11,568 bases of DNA from positions 1 to 11,568 of the forward strand of contig JAKAHT010000013.1 of assembly GCA_021814805.1 (NCBI GenBank). Reading direction: 5' to 3'. Every line of letters starts with the position of its first letter. Position 1 is the first letter of the stretch. This DNA comes from a bacterium (GTDB lineage: Bacteria; Patescibacteriota; Minisyncoccia; UBA6257; GWB1-50-10). Under the pieces are notes generated by a model. It searched no databases and was not told the DNA's origin. It saw only the letters and a program-made list of their open reading frames with translations. A program made the translations under genes and the position numbers. Of the stretch, positions 7,166-11,568 are shown in pieces.

Positions 7166-8422
7166 ATGGCTAAAAAAGTGAGAAGAAATCGCAAGTCCAA
7201 AGTTTCGTCGACTCCAAGACAAACCAAGTCGAATAAAAAAGAAGACGGCATTACCAAAGTAAAGGTGGTGGGAGTGGGTGGCATGGGCGGAAACGTGGTG
7301 ACGAGGATGATGCTTTCGGGAGAAAAGCCTCGCGGGGTTGAATTTATTGCTGTAAATACCGACAAACAAGATCTTGATTATTCAGTGGCTCATAAGAAGC
7401 TTTATATAGGTAAGGCTTTGACGAGAGGACTTGGAGCCGGCATGAATCCGGAGATAGGCAAGCAAGCAGCTGAAGAGAACAGATCGGAAATAGGGGAAAT
7501 ACTGGAAGGAGCCGATATAATTTTCTTGACATCCGGCATGGGAGGCGGCACCGGGACCGGCGCGACGCCGGTCATCGCGGAAATTGCCAGAGAAAAAGGC
7601 ATACTCACTTTGGCTGTGGTAACCAAACCATTCACCTTCGAAGGAACTCAGCGAGCGACTATAGCTCAAGAGGGTCTCGCGAGACTTAAAGACAAAGTTG
7701 ATGCCCTCGTCGTTATTCCGAATGACAGAATTTTTACCGTCATCCAAAAGGACACACCGATACATAAAGCCTTTTCTTACATTGACGATGTTTTAAAACA
7801 AGCAGTTCAGGCTCTGGCTGAACTCATTAATATGCCGGGCATAATCAATGTCGACTTTGCGGATATAAAATCAATTTTAAAAGAAGCCGGCACTACACTT
7901 ATTGGTATCGGAATTTCTACGGGGCAAGACAGAGGGATAAAAGCCGTGGGCTCCGCCATCAACTCGCCTCTTCTTGAAGTGACGCTCGATGGCGCGAAGG
8001 GAGTCCTCTTTTCAGTGGCCGGTACGAGAGATCTCAAAATGTCGGAAATAAACGATATCGCGAAAGCCATCTCGGCCAACTTAGATCCGGGCGCTAAAAT
8101 AATTTTTGGGGCTTACTACGATCGTACTCTCAAGGATAAAGCCATCAAAGTTACGGTTATTGCGACCGGATTTAACGGAATGTTTTCGGAGAAAAGAGCC
8201 ATCCCCAATTTGTTTATGGTGAGTGAAAGTGGCGTGAAAAAAATTGATGAGAGTTTGATTTCTCAAAGAAAAGAAAAAGAAACTGAAATGAAAAAACAAA
8301 TCGATATGGGAATCGTGGAAAGTGCCAAACAGGAGGAAAATCAAAAAACAACCAAGGTTGAAAAAGGTGAGAAGCCTGAGGCCTGGGAAATACCGGCATT
8401 CCTCAGAAAAAAGAAGAAATAA
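7166..8422 (+). CDS. ftsZ: Cell division protein FtsZ
   Basis: This 418-residue tubulin-like GTPase forms the division ring. It has the glycine-rich start VVGVGGMGGN (34-43), the tubulin signature GGGTGTG (126-132), and the catalytic synergy loop NVDFAD (228-233). A charged variable linker follows (about 345-400), then the C-terminal peptide EAWEIPAFLRKKKK (405-418), which matches the FtsA-binding tail (IPAFLR). An unusual feature is a basic N-terminal extension of about 28 residues with 11 Lys/Arg. No other ATG lies between it and the core (next Met is 40), so the extension is probably real. It is the last gene of the operon, 29 nt upstream of a strong hairpin. Confidence 0.97.
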   Translation: MAKKVRRNRKSKVSSTPRQTKSNKKEDGITKVKVVGVGGMGGNVVTRMMLSGEKPRGVEFIAVNTDKQDLDYSVAHKKLYIGKALTRGLGAGMNPEIGKQAAEENRSEIGEILEGADIIFLTSGMGGGTGTGATPVIAEIAREKGILTLAVVTKPFTFEGTQRATIAQEGLARLKDKVDALVVIPNDRIFTVIQKDTPIHKAFSYIDDVLKQAVQALAELINMPGIINVDFADIKSILKEAGTTLIGIGISTGQDRGIKAVGSAINSPLLEVTLDGAKGVLFSVAGTRDLKMSEINDIAKAISANLDPGAKIIFGAYYDRTLKDKAIKVTVIATGFNGMFSEKRAIPNLFMVSESGVKKIDESLISQRKEKETEMKKQIDMGIVESAKQEENQKTTKVEKGEKPEAWEIPAFLRKKKK

Positions 8423-8450
8423 TTTTCGAAAACTAGTCAAATTTTCAGCT

Positions 8451-8479
8451 GAAAAGTCCGCCAATAAGGCGGACTTTTC
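8451..8479 (+). terminator. Intrinsic terminator after ftsZ
   Basis: A perfect 12-bp stem (GAAAAGTCCGCC at 8451-8462 with GGCGGACTTTTC at 8468-8479) has a 5-nt AATAA loop and is followed by CATTTC. The T-run is partly inside the stem and mirrored by an A-run on the left, so it could work in either direction. It ends the lepB-ftsZ operon. Confidence 0.85.
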
Positions 8480-8508
8480 ATTTCTCGGAGTTATCCACTA
8501 TAAAGGGT

Positions 8509-8537
8509 TTGGCTTTGGGTTTAAAATTACCTATACG
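8509..8537 (+). promoter_or_regulatory. Candidate nrdJ promoter
   Basis: TTGGCT (8509-8514), a 17-bp spacer and TATACG (8532-8537) form a 4/6 plus 4/6 match to a housekeeping promoter, giving a leader of about 36 nt. The 157-nt gap from ftsZ to nrdJ holds only the terminator, this site and an A/T-rich leader. I see no cobalamin riboswitch or NrdR box pair in it. Confidence 0.3.
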
Positions 8538-8579
8538 AAAAGAATTTTTTAAAAAAAGTCGCCCAAAAAATAAAAATTT

Positions 8580-10832
8580 ATGAACACAGCACCCTTCACT
8601 TCTGTGAAAAAGCGCGAAGGTCAAATTGTCCCCTTTGACCAGGAAAGAATAACGCGCGCTATTGAGAAAGCAATGAAAGCGACCGGGGAAGGAGATGAAA
8701 AAAGCGCCGAAAAAGTTTCTGAAAAGGTTTTAAAATCCTTGAGCGGAAAATATTCCCCGGATCATGTGCTGGGAATAGAAGAAATACAAGACGTAGTCGA
8801 AGAAGAACTTATGGCGGCTGAATTTTCTCAGACAGCCAAGTCGTACATTCTTTATCGTGAAGAACGAGCGCAGTTGAGAAATGCAAAAAAGACGATTCCC
8901 GAATACGTGCATGATCTGGCGATAGAAAGTAAAAAATATTTTAGGAATCCTTTGGGCGAATTTATTTACTACCGATCATATTCCAGATGGCTGGAAGAAG
9001 AAGGAAGACGGGAGACTTGGATTGAGACTATTGAACGATACGTCAATTTTATGAAAAAGAAATTAGGTAACAAATTGACGGACGAAGAATATGAAGAAAT
9101 CAAACAAGCAATCTTGAGACAAGAGGTTATGCCATCAATGAGACTTCTTTGGAGCGCCGGACACGCTTCGGAAGTTACTAATGTCTCGGCTTACAACTGT
9201 TCTTTCGTTGCTCCGACTAAATCCAGGGATTTGGGAGAAATAATGTATCTCTCTATGTGTGGCGCCGGAGTTGGGTTTTCGGTTGAGCATGAGACGGTCG
9301 AACAATTCCCTCAAATTAAAAAACAAACCGGCAAGAAATTGGAAACGCATGTTGTTGTAGACAGCAAAGAGGGATGGTGCGACGCCTTGGTTTTGGGACT
9401 CGATACTTGGTTTAACGGCGAAGATATCGATTTTGATTTCTCGAAGCTTAGACCTCAAGGGGCCCGTTTGAAAACTATGGGCGGCCGAAGCTCCGGACCG
9501 GAACCTTTGAGAGCTGTCCTGGAATTTTCAAGAAGAAAGATATTAGCCAAGCAAGGCCGGAGACTTTCCACGATAGATGTTCATGATATTATCTGTAAAA
9601 TAGGCGAGGTAGTGGTTATGGGTGGCGTGAGGCGGACGGCTTTAATATCTCTTTCCGATCTGGATGACAAGGAAATGCAGATGGCTAAATTCGGCCAATT
9701 CTTTATTACCGAGCCCCAAAGGGCTATGGCTAATAATTCGGCTGTTTATAATGAAAAACCCTCAGCTGCCACGTTTTTGGAGGAATGGCTGGCTTTAGCT
9801 AAAAGCGGCAGCGGAGAGCGGGGAATATTCAACAGAGGCGGTTTGGAACGCCAGCTTCCGGAAAGGCGCTGGAAACTCTTTAAAAGCCACATTTCGACAT
9901 CCGGCACTAATCCTTGCGGGGAAATAGTCCTGAGATCGAAGCAATTCTGCAACCTGTCTGAGATAGTGGCCAGATTTGAGGATACGGAAGAGACACTTTT
10001 AAGAAAAGCAAGACTTGCTTCAATTTTAGGCACCTATCAGTCAATGTTAACCGATTTTCCTTATCTTTCCTCCGAATGGAAAAAGAACTGCGATGAAGAA
10101 AGGCTCCTCGGAGTTTCCATAACCGGCCAATGGGATTCGCCGGCCGTTAGAAACCATGAGACTTTAAAGAAGATAAAAGAAATGGCTGTGGAGACCAATA
10201 AAATATACGCCAAAAAATTCGGCATTAACCAATCGGCGGCTGTAACATGCGTGAAGCCTTCGGGAACCGTATCTCAGCTCGTTGATGCTGCTTCAGGTTT
10301 GCACCCGAGGCACGCTCAGTATTACATAAGAAGGATAAGAATTTCGGCTACCGACAGTTTGTTTAAAATGCTTCGCGATCAAAAAGTTCCTTTTCATCCC
10401 GAGGTCGGACAAAACAACGAAAACGCGACCACATACGTTTTGGAATTTCCTATAAAAGCTCCCGACCAATCGATAGTAAAAAATGATCTTTCGGCCCTCG
10501 AGCAGCTCGAGTACTGGAAAATGGTCAAAGAAAACTACACCGAGCACAATCCGTCGGTCACTATCTCTGTCGGTGAGAATGAATGGATCGGTGTCGCCAA
10601 CTGGCTTTATGAAAATTGGGACATGATCGGCGGTCTGTCTTTCCTGCCGCGCGAAGACTTCGTTTACCAATTAGCTCCCTATGAAGAAATAACGGAAGAA
10701 AGATATAAGGAATTGGTAAGCCAGTTCCCGCCGGTTGATTTCTCTCAAATACTTCTCTACGAAAAAGAGGATGAAACCCAGGGAGCGAAAGAATTGGCCT
10801 GTGTCGGCGGCACGTGTGAAATAGCTGTGTAA
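8580..10832 (+). CDS. nrdJ: Adenosylcobalamin-dependent ribonucleoside-triphosphate reductase (class II)
   Basis: This 750-residue cytoplasmic enzyme reduces ribonucleotides to deoxyribonucleotides using a radical from coenzyme B12. An ATP-cone regulatory domain occupies about residues 6-101. The ten-stranded barrel follows, with the first redox cysteine C207 (SAYNCSF), the thiyl-radical cysteine C446 and E448 in NPCGEI, the partner cysteine C457 (FCNLSE), and a PSGT phosphate loop at 560-563. The tail pair C741/C746 (C-x4-C) is the external dithiol relay. The 11-residue spacing of C446/C457 and the C-terminal pair match the monomeric Lactobacillus leichmannii type, which itself lacks the ATP cone. 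It stands alone with its own promoter and terminator; no small subunit or activase is adjacent, as expected for class II. No intein is present. Confidence 0.93.
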   Translation: MNTAPFTSVKKREGQIVPFDQERITRAIEKAMKATGEGDEKSAEKVSEKVLKSLSGKYSPDHVLGIEEIQDVVEEELMAAEFSQTAKSYILYREERAQLRNAKKTIPEYVHDLAIESKKYFRNPLGEFIYYRSYSRWLEEEGRRETWIETIERYVNFMKKKLGNKLTDEEYEEIKQAILRQEVMPSMRLLWSAGHASEVTNVSAYNCSFVAPTKSRDLGEIMYLSMCGAGVGFSVEHETVEQFPQIKKQTGKKLETHVVVDSKEGWCDALVLGLDTWFNGEDIDFDFSKLRPQGARLKTMGGRSSGPEPLRAVLEFSRRKILAKQGRRLSTIDVHDIICKIGEVVVMGGVRRTALISLSDLDDKEMQMAKFGQFFITEPQRAMANNSAVYNEKPSAATFLEEWLALAKSGSGERGIFNRGGLERQLPERRWKLFKSHISTSGTNPCGEIVLRSKQFCNLSEIVARFEDTEETLLRKARLASILGTYQSMLTDFPYLSSEWKKNCDEERLLGVSITGQWDSPAVRNHETLKKIKEMAVETNKIYAKKFGINQSAAVTCVKPSGTVSQLVDAASGLHPRHAQYYIRRIRISATDSLFKMLRDQKVPFHPEVGQNNENATTYVLEFPIKAPDQSIVKNDLSALEQLEYWKMVKENYTEHNPSVTISVGENEWIGVANWLYENWDMIGGLSFLPREDFVYQLAPYEEITEERYKELVSQFPPVDFSQILLYEKEDETQGAKELACVGGTCEIAV

Positions 10833-10850
10833 CTTCAATTGGGTCCTATA

Positions 10851-10880
10851 AAAAACACCGAATTTTAATTCGGTGTTTTT
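10851..10880 (+). terminator. Bidirectional terminator between nrdJ and tRNA-Lys
   Basis: AAAAACACCGAATT (10851-10864) pairs with AATTCGGTGTTTTT (10867-10880), and a T-run ends the right arm. The stem is A-rich on one side and T-rich on the other, so it can serve both nrdJ on the plus strand and the tRNA-Lys transcript on the minus strand. Confidence 0.88.
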
Positions 10881-10903
10881 GATTATTATTCCTTCGTTTA
10901 TTG

Positions 10904-10976
10904 TCCCCCCACCAGGATTCGAACCTGGGACCCACTGCTTAAAAGGCAGGTGCTCTACCAACTGAGCTATAGGGGG
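10904..10976 (-). tRNA. tRNA-Lys (anticodon UUU)
   Basis: The 73-nt cloverleaf reads from 10976 down. Its acceptor CCCCCTA pairs with TGGGGGG (one T-G pair). The D arm is GCTC/GAGC with an AGTTGGTA loop. The anticodon loop CTTTTAA gives UUU, the variable loop is 5 nt, and the T arm is CCAGG/CCTGG around TTCGAAT. The discriminator is A. The next bases are CAA, so the CCA end is not encoded. Pair 27-43 is C-U (mismatched). The 5' base is C, unusual for an elongator tRNA. It lies 9 nt after the stop of the small membrane protein on the same strand. Confidence 0.96.
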
Positions 10977-10985
10977 ATTTATTTT

Positions 10986-11327
10986 TTAAGATTTCTTGTC
11001 TTTCTGAATTGTTTTCCAGTGATAAACGAAAAGCGGCAATCCGACTATTATCATGGCTAAAGCATCGGCCGCTGTCCTTTCTCGCTGGCTTTCTTCCTGT
11101 TTCTTTTGGGCATCCTCTTGAGCTGAGTTGTAAGCTGCTTCATCTGCCGGAGTCGAGGATGGTTTTGCCGGATAAGCCGGATAAATTATCGGCTGGTCGG
11201 CCTTCACGAATATGAACGATTTTAACCCCAAATTAACTATATTCACAAGACCTATCACTGTTATCACAAGTCCTATCAGTGAAAAGAGATAAAGATAGAT
11301 AGTTCGGATTAATTCCTTGCGTTCCAT
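10986..11327 (-). CDS. Small two-helix membrane protein of unknown function
   Basis: This 113-residue protein has two predicted membrane helices, about 10-35 (after a MERKELIR start) and about 86-104 (ADALAMIIVGLPLFVYHW). They are joined by a hydrophilic linker of about 45 residues that is Pro/Ala-rich and then Gln/Glu/Lys-rich (about 50-85). It ends in a basic tail (KTIQKDKK). The helix ends, with an aromatic YHW and a QKD tail, recall short membrane proteins common in Patescibacteria, possibly the DUF5671 group, but I cannot confirm this. I place the start at 11327. An ORF opening at 11387 would begin inside tRNA-Asn, while 11327 lies 9 nt after a TATAAT box. It is probably co-transcribed with tRNA-Lys downstream. 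The function is unknown. Confidence 0.75.
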   Translation of the reverse strand: MERKELIRTIYLYLFSLIGLVITVIGLVNIVNLGLKSFIFVKADQPIIYPAYPAKPSSTPADEAAYNSAQEDAQKKQEESQRERTAADALAMIIVGLPLFVYHWKTIQKDKKS

Positions 11328-11344
11328 GCAAATTATATTATAAT
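11317..11344 (+). promoter_or_regulatory. Candidate tRNA-Asn promoter
   Basis: TTGCGT (11317-11322), a 16-bp spacer and a perfect TATAAT (11339-11344) lie about 28 nt upstream of tRNA-Asn. The -35 match is weak (3/6). The -10 overlaps the minus-strand -10 boxes of the small membrane protein gene. Confidence 0.4.
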
Positions 11345-11364
11345 CAAAAAGTTCGCAAGAGCAA
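11332..11364 (-). promoter_or_regulatory. Candidate promoter for small membrane protein and tRNA-Lys
   Basis: On the minus strand TTGCTC (11364-11359) precedes TATAAT (11342-11337) by 16 bp, and a second TATAAT follows at 11337-11332. The first predicts a start near 11330, only about 3 nt before the ATG (11327), so the message would be nearly leaderless. The -35 is weak (3/6). Confidence 0.4.
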
Positions 11365-11372
11365 ATTTTTAT

Positions 11373-11447
11373 TCTCCGGTAGCTCAATGGTAGAGCGGCT
11401 CCCTGTTAAGGAGATGGTTGTAGGTTCGAGTCCTACCCGGAGAGCCA
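11373..11447 (+). tRNA. tRNA-Asn (anticodon GUU), CCA encoded
   Basis: The acceptor TCTCCGG (11373-11379) pairs fully with CCGGAGA (11437-11443). The D arm is GCTC/GAGC with loop AATGGTA. The anticodon loop CTGTTAA gives GUU (11405-11407). The variable loop is TGGTT and the T arm is GTAGG/CCTAC around TTCGAGT. The discriminator G at 11444 is followed by an encoded CCA (11445-11447), unlike the neighbouring tRNA-Lys. Pair 27-43 is G-A, not paired. Confidence 0.96.
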
Positions 11448-11454
11448 GAATGAA

Positions 11455-11477
11455 AATGGCGGCCCTGGGCCGCCATT
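11455..11477 (+). terminator. Hairpin terminator after tRNA-Asn
   Basis: AATGGCGGCCC (11455-11465) and GGGCCGCCATT (11467-11477) are perfect inverted repeats around one base, so the folded form has about 9 pairs with a CCTGG loop. The downstream sequence is A/T-rich with a weak T-run (ATAATTTGTTTT). It starts 7 nt after the tRNA CCA and probably ends that transcript. Confidence 0.7.
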
Positions 11478-11522
11478 ATAATTTGTTTTATGGCTTGATG
11501 CCGAGTGTTATCATTAGAGAAA

Positions 11523-11568
11523 ATGAAGGTGGAGGATTTAGGATATAATTCTTTTTTTGAATTAGGCC
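11523..11568 (+). CDS. rsgA: Partial CDS, probable ribosome-associated GTPase RsgA (N-terminus only)
   Basis: An ATG at 11523 opens a frame that runs off the window end after 15 codons (MKVEDLGYNSFFELG). The LGYNSFFE pattern is typical of the very start of RsgA, the 30S-subunit maturation GTPase, in Firmicutes-like and Patescibacteria proteins. Only the first residues are visible, so none of the GTPase motifs can be checked. No Shine-Dalgarno is seen; an AGAGAAA run precedes the ATG. A ribosome biogenesis gene would fit this neighbourhood. Confidence 0.5.
   Translation, partial: MKVEDLGYNSFFELG

Noticed and set aside
8322..8552. Plus-strand ORF of 76 residues across the ftsZ end
   Set aside because: It is an out-of-frame shadow of the ftsZ tail and runs through the terminator stem; nothing supports it.
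8480..8579. Cobalamin riboswitch or paired NrdR boxes upstream of nrdJ
   Set aside because: No B12-box-like GCCACTG and no NrdR palindrome pair could be seen; the stretch is short and A/T-rich.
10671..10961. Minus-strand 96-residue ORF beginning MVEHLPFKQWVPGSNPGGG
   Set aside because: It is the familiar spurious translation through a tRNA gene (tRNA-Lys here) and then through the terminator and the end of nrdJ.
11328..11387. 20-residue N-terminal extension of the small membrane protein
   Set aside because: It would start inside tRNA-Asn and run through the promoter boxes. The ATG at 11327 gives a normal membrane-protein N-terminus.
11498..11548. Mini-ORF of 16 codons starting ATG 11498 (MPSVIIRENEGGGFRI)
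   Set aside because: It faintly recalls the start of bS21 but stops after 16 codons and overlaps the better supported RsgA-like start in another frame.
11544..11549. TATAAT as a promoter near the window end
   Set aside because: It lies inside the RsgA-like coding frame (codons for Tyr-Asn) and has no -35 partner.
1..11568. Alternative genetic code with UGA read as glycine
   Set aside because: No in-frame TGA occurs in any long gene, and glycine is always written GGN.
1..11568. CRISPR array, insertion sequence or prophage
   Set aside because: No regularly spaced repeats, transposase or phage-like genes, or terminal repeats were found; the inverted repeats seen are all at gene ends and act as terminators.

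Overview
The window looks like a compact chromosomal segment from a small-genome bacterium. My best guess is a member of the Candidate Phyla Radiation (Patescibacteria, Parcubacteria-like). This is inference from gene order and gene character, because no marker phylogeny is possible here. The grounds are tightly packed genes (several stop-to-start junctions with no spacer), hisS, a HIT gene, rpsU, yqeY, ybeY, ftsA and ftsZ run together outside a classical dcw cluster, a short peptidyl-tRNA hydrolase, a cobalamin-dependent class II ribonucleotide reductase, type IV pilus genes of unusual architecture, and almost no recognisable Shine-Dalgarno sequences. All complete genes end in TAA except hisS (TAG). 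The standard code fits, and there is no sign of UGA recoding.

Layout. Positions 1-1959 hold the end of a type IV pilus locus: a small PilX/pseudopilin-like protein, then a 500-residue protein in which a PilM-like actin fold and a PilN-like membrane/periplasmic part are fused. Peptidyl-tRNA hydrolase (pth) lies on the minus strand at 1969-2502, tail to tail with the pilus gene and head to head with lepB. From 2530 to 8422 eight plus-strand genes form a dense probable operon: lepB, a highly divergent hisS-like gene, a HIT hydrolase, rpsU, yqeY, ybeY, ftsA and ftsZ. A strong hairpin at 8451-8479 closes it. A lone nrdJ (8580-10832) follows, also closed by a hairpin. The last part holds tRNA-Lys(UUU) on the minus strand, preceded by a small two-helix membrane protein probably in the same transcript. 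Divergently come tRNA-Asn(GUU), a hairpin, and the first 15 codons of what looks like rsgA.

How the genes work together. The operon joins protein export (signal peptidase I), tRNA charging and ribosome biogenesis (HisRS-like, bS21, YqeY, YbeY) with cell division (FtsA anchoring FtsZ). With pth, the two tRNAs and the probable rsgA, the window is dominated by growth and translation housekeeping. I see no mobile element, CRISPR array, prophage or defence island.

The most notable points are the following. The HisRS-like protein keeps the fold and the anticodon-binding domain but has lost several active-site signature residues. The PilM and PilN parts are fused. TATAAT-like boxes sit so close to start codons, with no Shine-Dalgarno, that leaderless transcription is suggested. 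Two divergent promoters have overlapping or adjacent -10 boxes.
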